Source of the DNA: Cupriavidus pauculus
GTDB taxonomy: Bacteria; Pseudomonadota; Gammaproteobacteria; Burkholderiales; Burkholderiaceae
Assembly (NCBI RefSeq): GCF_002858765.1
Contig: NZ_PJRP01000012.1
Location: 113,760-177,759 of the forward strand
Length of the DNA: 64,000 bases
Reading direction: 5' to 3'
The stretch's first letter is position 1; the number at the start of each line of letters is the position of its first letter. The notes below the pieces were generated by a model that did no database searches, was not told where the DNA came from, and saw only the letters and a list, made by a program, of their open reading frames with translations. Both the position numbers and the translations under genes were made by a program. Below are positions 1 through 7,410 of this stretch, in pieces.

Positions 1-570
1 GCGGTCTGCGCCGACATCACCCAGCGCCAGCTGGCGCAGGACCGGCTCGGCTACCTGGCCACGCACGATGCGCTGACCGGGCTGCCCAATCGCACGCTGC
101 TCGGTGAACGGCTGGAGCAGGCTATCGGGCGGGCGCGCCGGGGCGGCACGCATGTCGCCGTCATGTTTATCGATCTCGACGGATTCAAGGCCGTCAACGA
201 CACGCTGGGCCACGGCATTGGTGACGAGACGCTGATCACGGTGGCCCAGCGCCTGAAGGCCCAACTGCGCGAGGGCGATACCGTGGCGCGCCTGGGTGGC
301 GACGAGTTCGCCATTGTGCTGGAGGATGTGGCGGACATCGGCCAGGTGGCGCCGCTGGCGGAACGGCTGGTGCACGCGGTGGGCGGCATCGACACCATCA
401 ACGATTGTCCGATCCGCATTACCCCGAGCATCGGCATCGCGTTGTATCCGGACGATGCCGGCGAACCCGATTACCTGCTGAACCTGGCCGATGAAAGCAT
501 GTATGTGGCCAAGCGGTCGGGCAAGAACGGCTACTGCTTCAGCGGGGCGCTGCCGCGCAAGGCGGCATAG
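1..570 (+). CDS. GGDEF-domain protein (probable diguanylate cyclase), 3' part
   Basis: The open frame runs in from the left edge, so the N-terminus is missing. The visible 189 residues start at the tail of a sensor/PAS linker and continue with a complete GGDEF domain. That domain shows the early DALTGLPNR motif, the FIDLDGFK metal-binding segment and an intact GGDEF signature (RLGGDEFAIV). Such domains condense two GTP into cyclic di-GMP in the cytoplasm, and the intact GGDEF supports activity. No EAL domain follows, because the protein ends shortly after the GGDEF fold. An input domain upstream probably controls it, but it lies outside the window. The family is clear; the signal is unknown. 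Confidence 0.93.
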   Translation, partial: AVCADITQRQLAQDRLGYLATHDALTGLPNRTLLGERLEQAIGRARRGGTHVAVMFIDLDGFKAVNDTLGHGIGDETLITVAQRLKAQLREGDTVARLGGDEFAIVLEDVADIGQVAPLAERLVHAVGGIDTINDCPIRITPSIGIALYPDDAGEPDYLLNLADESMYVAKRSGKNGYCFSGALPRKAA

Positions 571-608
571 AACGGTATTGGGCGCGCAGACCGGGATGGC
601 GCGCGAGC

Positions 609-642
609 AAAAAAAAAGCGCCAACTCCGGGAGAGCGGGCGC
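609..642 (-). terminator. Intrinsic-terminator-like hairpin reading leftward
   Basis: On the minus strand, GCGCC (642-638) pairs with GGCGC (622-618) and is followed directly by nine T residues (617-609). This is the form of a rho-independent terminator for leftward transcription. No minus-strand protein gene lies just to its right, so it is either an orphan or the end of a small RNA starting near 690. Confidence 0.5.
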
Positions 643-735
643 CATGGATCAAGGGAGGCCCGACGGGTCTGGACCGCCGGACGCATGAATAATCTAGGTC
701 AGAAACCGATGCGTCAGCCGGTACGGAAAGCACCC

Positions 736-781
736 GTTGCGGACACGGCCCCCCGTTGCGAACACCGGCATTGCGAACACC
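736..781 (+). repeat. Three short direct repeats TTGCG(A/G)ACAC
   Basis: TTGCGGACAC, TTGCGAACAC and TTGCGAACAC occur within 46 bp, about 100 bp ahead of the DUF2188 gene. They could be binding sites or a small expanded repeat. Apart from the hairpin at 609-642, nothing else is evident in the 571-879 interval. Confidence 0.4.
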
Positions 782-879
782 GAGGTTGGCCTACGCAGTT
801 GTCAGACCACGGCCGACTACCGCGCCAGCTGCTTTGGGTGAATAAGTAGGACATGTGACAGACACCCATGGAGGCGGAA

Positions 880-1104
880 ATGAGCGGGAAGGACGTACAC
901 GTGGTGCCGGCCCCGGACGGCTGGGCGGTGGAAGAGGCCAGGGGTGCCGAAGGCCGAAAGCTCTATGCCACGCAGGAGGACGCCGTCGAGGTAGCGACGG
1001 AGATGGCGCGGCAAAACAAGGCCGAGCTGTTTATCCACGGCCGCGACGGCCAGATACGGGCGCGCAATTCGTTCGGTCACGATCCCAGGTCGATACGGGG
1101 GTAA
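880..1104 (+). CDS. DUF2188 family small protein
   Basis: This 74-residue protein matches the DUF2188 pattern: a start resembling VHVVPAPDGWAVEEA, a central TQEDAVEVATEMA helix, and the closing IHGRDGQIRARNSFGHDP. The family is small, soluble and of unknown function, often found beside stress or general-maintenance genes. I chose the ATG at 880 because GGAGG (870-874) sits five bases ahead. An in-frame ATG at 868 would place that Shine-Dalgarno sequence inside the gene. A broken DUF421 membrane gene begins six bases after the stop, so the two probably share a transcript. Confidence 0.8.
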   Translation: MSGKDVHVVPAPDGWAVEEARGAEGRKLYATQEDAVEVATEMARQNKAELFIHGRDGQIRARNSFGHDPRSIRG

Positions 1105-1109
1105 GTGCC

Positions 1110-1707
1110 GTGAGCAACCTGGGGACGGCCATGGAGGCTGTATTCGGCGCGGGCAGGGACCTCGCCTGGTATCAGATGTGCGCGCGCGCCGCACTGGTAT
1201 TCGTGGCGACATGGCTATTGCTGCGGGTGGCGGGCCGGCGAACCTTTGCCCAGAAAACCGCGTTCGACCTCTGCATCGTGCTGCTGCTGGGCGCGGTCCT
1301 GTCGCGGGCGGTGGTGGGTGCCAGTCCGCTTGCAGGCACACTCGCCGCGGCTGTGGTCCTGGTGTTCATGCATCGATTCGTCTGCCTGCTGTCCACGACA
1401 TGGCCGGCGGCCCATCGTGCTCGTGAAGGACGGCATCGAGGACCGCCATGCCCACCGGCGCGCCATGCTGACTGACGAAGACCTGGACGCCAACGCCAGG
1501 GCGACGCTGCACAGCTCGGGCTCGGACGCACGGCGGGACGCGCATCGGGACGCACAGCAGAACGGGCACGGCGACGCGCGATGGGATGTCGTGCTTGAGC
1601 GGGATGGGCAAATATCGTTCGTCAAGCACCTCGGGCAGCCACGCCGCCCGGTGCAAGGGCCCTCGTACCCGCACCCTCAAACGGAGGACGCCCATGCATC
1701 CGGCTGA
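1110..1707 (+). pseudogene. DUF421 (YetF-like) membrane protein, frameshifted
   Basis: From the GTG at 1110 one frame encodes an N-terminal half with hydrophobic segments (FVATWLLLRVAG, LCIVLLLGAVLS, LAAAVVLVFMHRF) typical of the membrane part of DUF421/YetF proteins. Near 1385-1410 the homology moves to the next frame, which continues with VLVKDGIEDRHAHRRAMLT and ends LERDGQISFVKHL, the family's cytoplasmic C-terminal domain. Joined, they give a normal length of roughly 195 residues. The reading frame is therefore broken once, by genuine mutation or by a one-base assembly error. The role of the family is not well defined; it is a membrane-anchored protein. Confidence 0.7.
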
Positions 1708-2216
1708 GGCGGCCGCGCACTTCCTGCAGCGCCACAACCTGCGGCTGGCGACGGCGGAGTCTTGCACGGCGGGGCTCATTGCGTCCCATATTGCCGATGT
1801 GCCCGGCTGCGGCGGCACGCTCAAGTGTGCAATCGTTGCCTATTCGCCCGATGCCAAGGAGCAGATCCTTGGCGTCAGCGCCCAGCTGCGCGCAGCACGG
1901 CCTGACCAGCGAGGCGGTTTCGCTGGCCATGGCGCACGGCGTGATGCGGATCAGCCGGGCCGACGTGGCCGTCGCCAACACGGAGGTGGCCGATGACGGC
2001 GCCCCCGACGGTACACCGCCAGGTACGCAATGCTTTGCGTGGCTGATCCGCGTGCCCGGGGCCCCGATGTGCGCGTACACCGAAACACGCCAGTTTCGCG
2101 GGGATCGCACCGAGACGCGGCAGGCGGCTGCACAATGGGCGCTACAACGTATCGCGCATTACCACGCGCTGGCCTCGGCCGGTGGCAGGGACGCCGCTGG
2201 CACGGCGCATGCGTAA
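1694..2216 (+). pseudogene. pncC: CinA C-terminal domain / nicotinamide-nucleotide amidohydrolase, frameshifted
   Basis: The start MHPAEAAAHFLQRHNLRLAT followed by AESCTAGLIASHIADVPG is the hallmark of the CinA C-terminal (PncC) family, which deamidates nicotinamide mononucleotide. Around 1880-1890, after the segment QILGVSAQL, the homology moves to another frame. There it resumes as QHGLTSEAVSLAMAHGVM and continues through RADVAVANTEVADD to the stop at 2216. Rejoined, the protein would be about 173 residues, close to family length. The start overlaps the end of the DUF421 reading frame, which fits translational coupling. Two frameshifts within 500 bp are suspicious for a local assembly problem. 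Confidence 0.72.
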
Positions 2217-2448
2217 GGTACGCGTGCGGTGCGTGCGTGAGGTAGATGCGCAACAGGTGCAGTCGTCATCCATTGCCAGTGGCAGCCGAGAGGGCGACAC
2301 TACGCGCCTGTTCAGTTTGTCTGCGTTTCGCACAGGCTGCTGCGGAAATGGCCGTCTTGGGGTGCGATGGCATGCCTTTATAGTGGGATCATCGCGCCAG
2401 CGTGATCCGGATGTCATGAAACAACGTGCAGTGGTTGGATCGGCCGAT

Positions 2449-2832
2449 ATGCCATTCATCAAACCAAAAATCAGAGCTACGGTCATTTGCGTCCGCGAGG
2501 GGCAAGTCCTGCTTGTGTCGAAAGACGGCGTGCGCTGGGCCCTGCCGGGCGGGCGCCCCGACGACGAGGAATCGCTCGTGGAAGCCGCATGGCGCGAACT
2601 GCGCGAGGAAACCGCGATCGAGGCCAAGTCGCTGACCACGGCATTCCAGTTCATCGGTGCCACCACGGTGCATCACGTGTTTGCGGCGGCCGTGGGCAAA
2701 TCGGCCGCGCCCAAGCCTCGCAACGAGATCAAGTACCTGAAGTGGGCGCCGCGCGACGTGCTCGACGACCTGACCACCAGCCCCACCACGCGGGCCATCG
2801 TGTCGCAGTACTTCCTCGCCAGGGTCGGCTGA
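2449..2832 (+). CDS. Nudix hydrolase
   Basis: A 127-residue single-domain protein. It carries a Nudix box spanning GGRPDDEE, the central helix and WRELREETAI, with the expected spacing of the first Glu and the REL-EE core. The usual Gly near the end of the box is Ala here. These enzymes hydrolyse nucleoside diphosphates linked to a second group; the substrate cannot be read from the sequence. The start is uncertain. ATG 2449 gives the usual short N-terminus before KPKIRATVICV. ATG 2416 adds 11 residues, and neither has a strong Shine-Dalgarno sequence. The gene stands alone and converges with the DUF4142 gene across a 12-bp-arm hairpin. Confidence 0.8.
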   Translation: MPFIKPKIRATVICVREGQVLLVSKDGVRWALPGGRPDDEESLVEAAWRELREETAIEAKSLTTAFQFIGATTVHHVFAAAVGKSAAPKPRNEIKYLKWAPRDVLDDLTTSPTTRAIVSQYFLARVG

Positions 2833-2892
2833 CGCCGGCGCTGACATCCACCGCTGACATCCACAATATAGGGCGCGCAGATATTGCACCGT

Positions 2893-2923
2893 GTTTGCAG
2901 ATCCGCCCCCTGGATCTGCAAAC
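2893..2923. terminator. Hairpin between convergent genes
   Basis: A perfect 12-bp inverted repeat, GTTTGCAGATCC (2893-2904) and GGATCTGCAAAC (2912-2923), has a 7-base loop. It lies between the convergent Nudix and DUF4142 genes, where a bidirectional terminator is expected. No long T tract follows on either strand. Confidence 0.55.
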
Positions 2924-2937
2924 GCCGGCCAAACGCC

Positions 2938-3501
2938 CTACGGCTTCACTTGCGACGCCATTTTTTGCGCCATCTCCAGATGGTGTTCCAGCGTGGGCAG
3001 CGTCTGACGCGCGAACGACTTGACGCCATCGTCCTTGGCATCGTCGGCCGCCTTTCTGAACAGCGCCACGGCGTCCTGGTGGGCATCCACGCCAATCTGC
3101 TGGGCATAGGCCCGGTCGAACTCGGCCCCCTTCATCTGGCCCAGCCTGGCCAGCGCCTGCTGGTCCTTCTGCAGCGGCGTGGCGGGCAACTGCACCCTGA
3201 GCCTTTGCGCCTGCTGCTTCAGCTTTGCCTCGGCGGCGCGATGGTCCTGGATCATCTGCGTGGCAAACGACTTAACCGCAGGGCTGCTGGCGCGGCTTTG
3301 CGCCAGGTTGCTGGCGTCGATTTCCAGCGTGCCGGCCATGGCCGCCTTGCGCAGGAACATCACGTCGCCGTCGCCGGCCATGGCGGTGCCAGGCTGGTCC
3401 GACAGCGGCGCCGCATGCGCGCCCGGGGTTGCCACGGACATGACTACCGCGGCGGCAGCAAGAATCAGGAAACCGGTAAGTCGCATGGTGGATGCTGGCA
3501 T
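2938..3501 (-). CDS. DUF4142 family periplasmic protein
   Basis: A 187-residue protein with an N-terminal signal peptide (hydrophobic core LTGFLILAAAAVVMSVA, cleavage near AHA-AP). A helical DUF4142 domain follows, in which the features DVMFLRKAAMAGTLEIDASN, KSFATQMIQDH and LPTLEHHLEMAQ are visible. DUF4142 proteins are exported, ferritin-like four-helix proteins of unknown role, often linked to stress or outer-membrane physiology. I chose ATG 3501 because GAGGA precedes it on the coding strand at good spacing. A more distal in-frame ATG at 3576 would add a charged leader before the signal peptide. Confidence 0.82.
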   Translation of the reverse strand: MPASTMRLTGFLILAAAAVVMSVATPGAHAAPLSDQPGTAMAGDGDVMFLRKAAMAGTLEIDASNLAQSRASSPAVKSFATQMIQDHRAAEAKLKQQAQRLRVQLPATPLQKDQQALARLGQMKGAEFDRAYAQQIGVDAHQDAVALFRKAADDAKDDGVKSFARQTLPTLEHHLEMAQKMASQVKP

Positions 3502-3639
3502 GGCAGTCCTCGCTTGGTGGTGGATCGGTGCGAGGAACAAAGGCAAGCGCCATGCCGGATGCACAAGGTCCGACAAGACAGGCGGTCATTGGCATGATGC
3601 TTGCGGCATTCCCGCCGCAATTGCCATCAGGAGACCGTG

Positions 3640-3855
3640 ATGTCCAGCAAACCAAATACCGGCAAGCAAGCCGAAAAGCGCGGCGGTGCCAATCCCAGTG
3701 TGCGTACCGACCGGCGCGCCGACCAGTTGAAGAGCCGCAGCGCAGATCCCGGCGAGAGCAGCTATGGCGGATTCCGCAACGAAGATCCCGGCGCGCAACA
3801 TCAGGCCACGTCGACATCGCCGGGCAAGCGCCCGAAGAAGGGTCACGGGTCCTGA
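3640..3855 (+). CDS. Small hydrophilic hypothetical protein
   Basis: Encodes 71 residues, very polar and rich in Lys, Arg, Gly and Ser, starting MSSKPNTGKQAEKRGG and ending KRPKKGHGS. CAGGAG sits 8 bases before the ATG, which supports the start. Composition suggests an intrinsically disordered, basic protein; no domain is recognised. It lies 43 bases ahead of a BON-domain gene on the same strand and is probably cotranscribed with it. I give no function. Confidence 0.6.
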   Translation: MSSKPNTGKQAEKRGGANPSVRTDRRADQLKSRSADPGESSYGGFRNEDPGAQHQATSTSPGKRPKKGHGS

Positions 3856-3898
3856 CATCGCACTGAATACCCACGGAAGTCAGCCAGCAGGAGAGGTC

Positions 3899-4399
3899 AT
3901 GAACCGAGACAGCAGGGACAGCGGGTATCGCGACGATCGATTCCTCGACGACCACGCGTTGCCCGGCGGTTACGGCCGCGGTCCAGGAGGCTCGGCGCAG
4001 CTGCATGCGCGGCGCCAGCCGGCGGGCCCCAAGGGCTACACGCGGCCGGACGAACGCATTCGCGAAGACCTGTGCGAACCCCTGGCCCACGCGGGCCGGC
4101 TCGACGTGCGGGAAGTAGGGGTGACGGTATCGGAAGGCTGGGTCACGCTGTCAGGCACGGTGCCGGCGCGTCCGCAGAAGTACAGCATCGAGGACATCGC
4201 CGCGTCGGTCTTCGGCGTCAAGGATGTCGAGAACCGGATCAGGGTGCTGCCCGGCAGCGGCGATACCCGCTGGACCGCCCAGTCGAGCCAGCCGGGTCTG
4301 ACCGGCCAGCTTGGTCGCGCCGGTCAGACTGCAAGCCAGAATGTGGGTACGGATGCGGGCCAGGACGTGGGGGCAGACGCTGGGGACAAGCCGGCGTAG
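3899..4399 (+). CDS. BON-domain protein
   Basis: A 166-residue protein. Residues 1-48 are a polar, Gly/Arg-rich leader. They are followed by a single BON domain (about residues 50-120) recognisable from DERIREDLCEPL, VTVSEGWVTLSGTVP and FGVKDVENRIRV. A Gly/Ala/Gln-rich tail completes it. BON domains bind phospholipid or other hydrophobic ligands and are common in stress-induced proteins such as OsmY. There is no obvious signal peptide in this copy, so it is probably cytoplasmic. The start ATG has GGAGAGG just upstream. It converges with a glycosyltransferase gene 22 bases away. Confidence 0.8.
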   Translation: MNRDSRDSGYRDDRFLDDHALPGGYGRGPGGSAQLHARRQPAGPKGYTRPDERIREDLCEPLAHAGRLDVREVGVTVSEGWVTLSGTVPARPQKYSIEDIAASVFGVKDVENRIRVLPGSGDTRWTAQSSQPGLTGQLGRAGQTASQNVGTDAGQDVGADAGDKPA

Positions 4400-4420
4400 C
4401 GCCCAACCGCCTTCTGCCCC

Positions 4421-5521
4421 CTACAGACCAAAATACTGGCTGTTCCCGACGATGCGCGCGCGCTCGCTGTCGGGAAAACGCTGGCCCGCGATCAACTGCT
4501 GCAGTGCGTGGCGACCCTGTTCGAGCGCACCCACGTAGTACGCGCTGACCACCAGCTCATCAAGCGCCCGCCAGGCGTAGACTGATTCGTCGACGAACAG
4601 CGCGTCGGCGGGCTTTGGCATGCTGGCGGCCTGCTGCGCGAACAGATGCGCCAGCGCGAATTCGCCGCGCAGCCGGTGATAGCGTGCCAGTTCGCACAGC
4701 GGCTCCGCCCGGGCCGGGCGCTGCTGATAGGCATTGAGGTAGGCCGCCTGCACCGCCGTGGGCGCATCGCCGCGACGCTCGCGCAGGACGGCGACCTGGA
4801 AGCGCGCGAACCAGACCTCCTCGTCCCAGCCGCCCATCGCCGCGCGTTCGTCGTAGAGACGCAGCGCATCATCGAGCTTGCCGGCGTCGCGATAGCTCTG
4901 CGCCAGATAGAAGCGGTAGCGCGTGTTGGCGGGCTCGTCGCGAATGGCCTGCTCCAGTACGGCGATATCGCGCAGGTAGGTCTGCGGATCGCGTGCACGG
5001 GCGCCGTCGCGCGCCACGACGATGGTGGCTTGGGGCAGGGCCTCCCAGCGGTGCGGCGCGTCCTGCGTCAGGAATTCGTGCAGCACGCCTTCCCAGCGCC
5101 AGGGTTGGTGGGCGCGCACCAGCGCATTGCGCAGGTAGTGCCACCCGTCCAGTTCGCAGCGGAACTGATAGCCGTCCGCCTGCAGGTCCGGCCAATGGAA
5201 GTCCGGCGCCATGCGCAGCGTCTCGTCGGCGTCGATGCACAGCAGGTAGTCGCCCTCGCCACTATCGCCGCCACCATCGCCCATGGCGGTGCGTGCCAGC
5301 GCCATGGCCTCGTTTCGGTTGTGCGCGAAGTTGCGCCACCGGCGTTCGTGCAACGTACCGGGTACGTCGGCCATGAAGCGGCGGATCACGTCCTGCGTGC
5401 CGTCGCTGGAGCCCGTGTCGACGATGACCCAATGGTCGATCCAGGGCTTCACGCTGGCCAGGCAGCGTTCGATCACCGGGGCTTCGTCCTTGACGATCAT
5501 GTTTAGGCAGATGCGTGTCAC
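4421..5521 (-). CDS. Glycosyltransferase family 2 protein with TPR-like repeats
   Basis: Encodes 366 residues. The N-terminus is a GT-A glycosyltransferase fold: ICLNMIVKDEAPVIERCL, then VIVDTGSSDGTQDVI, and a DADE metal-binding motif in LLCIDADETLRM. The C-terminal half is helical and TPR-like (RYRFYLAQSYRDAGKLDDAL, then a similar FALAHLFAQQAA unit). Family members of this architecture glycosylate proteins or surface polymers in the cytoplasm; acceptor and sugar are unknown. GTG 5521 is preferred because GAGGA lies five bases before it and homology begins almost at once. A longer version from ATG 5584 would add 21 residues lacking family resemblance. Confidence 0.82.
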   Translation of the reverse strand: MTRICLNMIVKDEAPVIERCLASVKPWIDHWVIVDTGSSDGTQDVIRRFMADVPGTLHERRWRNFAHNRNEAMALARTAMGDGGGDSGEGDYLLCIDADETLRMAPDFHWPDLQADGYQFRCELDGWHYLRNALVRAHQPWRWEGVLHEFLTQDAPHRWEALPQATIVVARDGARARDPQTYLRDIAVLEQAIRDEPANTRYRFYLAQSYRDAGKLDDALRLYDERAAMGGWDEEVWFARFQVAVLRERRGDAPTAVQAAYLNAYQQRPARAEPLCELARYHRLRGEFALAHLFAQQAASMPKPADALFVDESVYAWRALDELVVSAYYVGALEQGRHALQQLIAGQRFPDSERARIVGNSQYFGL

Positions 5522-5750
5522 CGCGGTCCTCGCAGGCTCAAAAATCCGGGCGAAGAATACCCGCTTTTCGCGCTGCGGTGGCATGCGGCGCGCGTATGGC
5601 TGTCTGCCCCACTAAGGTGGGGCGTGCCTGAGTGTCCCCGACGGGCCCATCCATCGCTAAGATGCTGCCCCGCCACGAGCGGCCGGACTTCGCATGCCGG
5701 CGCGGGAGGCGCGTCGGATCCAATCATCCATTCAATCGGGAAACGGGAAA

Positions 5751-7046
5751 ATGAAACAACAACAATGGGCTGCCGCCCTGTCGGTCGCCACGTCGGTACT
5801 TCTTGCAAGCTGCGGTGGCGGAGACGACACTGGAACGTCCGCCAGCACCCCGACTGCCCTGCCGGCAGCGACGATTTCGGGCACTGCCGCCACCGGCGCG
5901 CCGATCACCAATGCCGCGCTGATGATCAAGTGCGTGAGTGGACAAACGTCCGTGACGACCGGATCGGACGGTAGCTGGAGCGCGTCCACGGCGAATCTGG
6001 CGCTGCCGTGCGTGCTGCGCGTCACCACGGCCACCGGCGAAGTGTTGCATTCGTACATCGAATCGGCAGGCACGACGAACGTTACGCCGATTACCGAACT
6101 GGTTGTGGCGGGTGCGTATGGCAATGCCGACACCGAAGCGTTCTTCACCAATTTCTCGACGGTATCGGCTGCCGCAGCCAGCGAAAAGCTGGCGCTGGCC
6201 ATTACCCAGGTCAAGCAGCGCCTGTCTACGCTGGGCGTCAACGCGGATTCGCTGAACCTGCTGAACCAGAAGTTCAACCCGCGCAACGGCGACAACTACG
6301 ACGATCGCCTGGAAGAAATCGCGGCCAAGCTCAAGCTGACCAATTCGACGCTGGCCGCGCTGTCGACCGACGTGGCGCAGGGTAAGGTGGGTCCGGTGGG
6401 CCCGACTGGTGCGACTGGCGCGGCCGGTGCGACGGGTGCGACGGGTGCGACGGGTGCGACGGGTGCGACGGGTGCGACGGGCGCTGCGGGTGCGACGGGC
6501 GCTGCGGGTGCGACGGGCGCCGCCGGTGCGACGGGCGCGAACGGTGCGACAGGTCCGCAAGGCAATACCGGCGCTACGGGCGGCACAGGCGCAACGGGTG
6601 TGACGGGCGCCACCGGTGCGGTGGGCGCAACCGGGGCGACAGGTGCCACGGGCGCAACCGGCGCCACGGGCGCTGCGGGTGCGACGGGTGCCACAGGCGT
6701 AGCGGGCGCCACGGGTGCGACCGGCGCCAACGGCGCTACCGGTGCCACGGGCCCCGCCGGCACGATTCCCGGCCTGGGTAACACCGGTAGCATCGGCGAT
6801 GGCGTCGAAAGCGATTGCACGATGGCGACGGTCTGGCTGTCCGCCGCAAGCTTCGCGGCTGGCGGTGTGCACGCCGACGGCCGCACGCTACCCATCTCGA
6901 CCAACCAGGCGCTGTTCGCGCTCCTCGGCACCAAGTTCGGTGGCAATGGCGTGTCCACCTTCCAGCTGCCGGATCTCCGGCCGCTGGAGCCCACGGGGCT
7001 CTACTACGTGATCTGCACCCAGGGCATCTTTCCCCAGCGCCAGTAA
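5751..7046 (+). CDS. Collagen-like-repeat lipoprotein with tail-collagen domain
   Basis: A 431-residue predicted lipoprotein. The signal peptide ends in SVLLASCGGG, a good lipobox. Residues about 25-205 form an exported domain with an early carboxypeptidase-regulatory-like stretch (ISGTAATGAPITNAALM). Residues 214-339 are 42 uninterrupted Gly-X-Y triplets, mostly GAT or GAA. The end, about 348-425, matches a phage tail-collagen domain (HADGRTLPISTNQALFALLG, then STFQLPDLR). The parts suggest a surface-anchored trimeric fibre or adhesin. The repeat is low in Pro, so any triple helix would depend on Thr-rich triplets. ATG 5751 has GGGA upstream and starts the signal peptide cleanly. Confidence 0.85.
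   Translation: MKQQQWAAALSVATSVLLASCGGGDDTGTSASTPTALPAATISGTAATGAPITNAALMIKCVSGQTSVTTGSDGSWSASTANLALPCVLRVTTATGEVLHSYIESAGTTNVTPITELVVAGAYGNADTEAFFTNFSTVSAAAASEKLALAITQVKQRLSTLGVNADSLNLLNQKFNPRNGDNYDDRLEEIAAKLKLTNSTLAALSTDVAQGKVGPVGPTGATGAAGATGATGATGATGATGATGAAGATGAAGATGAAGATGANGATGPQGNTGATGGTGATGVTGATGAVGATGATGATGATGATGAAGATGATGVAGATGATGANGATGATGPAGTIPGLGNTGSIGDGVESDCTMATVWLSAASFAAGGVHADGRTLPISTNQALFALLGTKFGGNGVSTFQLPDLRPLEPTGLYYVICTQGIFPQRQ
6390..6767 (+). repeat. Gly-X-Y coding repeat (9-bp period)
   Basis: This 378-bp segment encodes 42 consecutive Gly-X-Y triplets. Near the 5' end it is almost pure GGTGCGACG units, and further along it has more synonymous variation. It is likely to change in copy number by slippage, which would alter stalk length without shifting frame. 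Confidence 0.95.
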
Positions 7047-7410
7047 AGCAGTCAGGGCCCGGGCCCTGGACGCGTGCGGCGATGCTGCCCGCGTCCGGGC
7101 GCCCACGCTTACCGCGCAGGTCGGCCGCGCTCTTCAGCAGCGAATCCAACGGCGAATCCGGCGGTACGCCGATATGGATGCTTGCGCGCACCTGGTGCCG
7201 GCAGGATCGTCGGGGTGCAGGCCTTGCTGCGATCGGACGATCCAGGACAAGCGCCCTTGTCGCCGGGGCCGGAGACGCGCATTTCTCGTTCCAACTCGCA
7301 TGTGACGGCATATGGGCATGCGGATATCTTCGTACCGCTGCGCGGGACAGGCACCTATTCTGGTAGATCGCACCGACGCACTTTGACCCCGACGTCAAGG
7401 AGGTTTCATC
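7047..7410. other. Intergenic region, 364 bp
   Basis: No gene is supported here. It begins with a perfect 16-bp palindrome, CAGGGCCCGGGCCCTG (7053-7068), just after the collagen-like gene; this may act as a terminator although no T tract follows. At the right end TTGAC (7383-7387) and GTCAA (7394-7398) form a small inverted repeat next to the strong Shine-Dalgarno AAGGAGG of the following gene. Confidence 0.5.

Noticed and set aside
6390..6767. CRISPR-like array
   Set aside because: The units are 9 bp, contiguous, without spacers, and encode Gly-X-Y triplets in frame.
7053..7068. 16-bp GC palindrome as a phage or integrase attachment site
   Set aside because: No integrase or flanking duplicate; more likely a terminator remnant or chance in GC-rich DNA.
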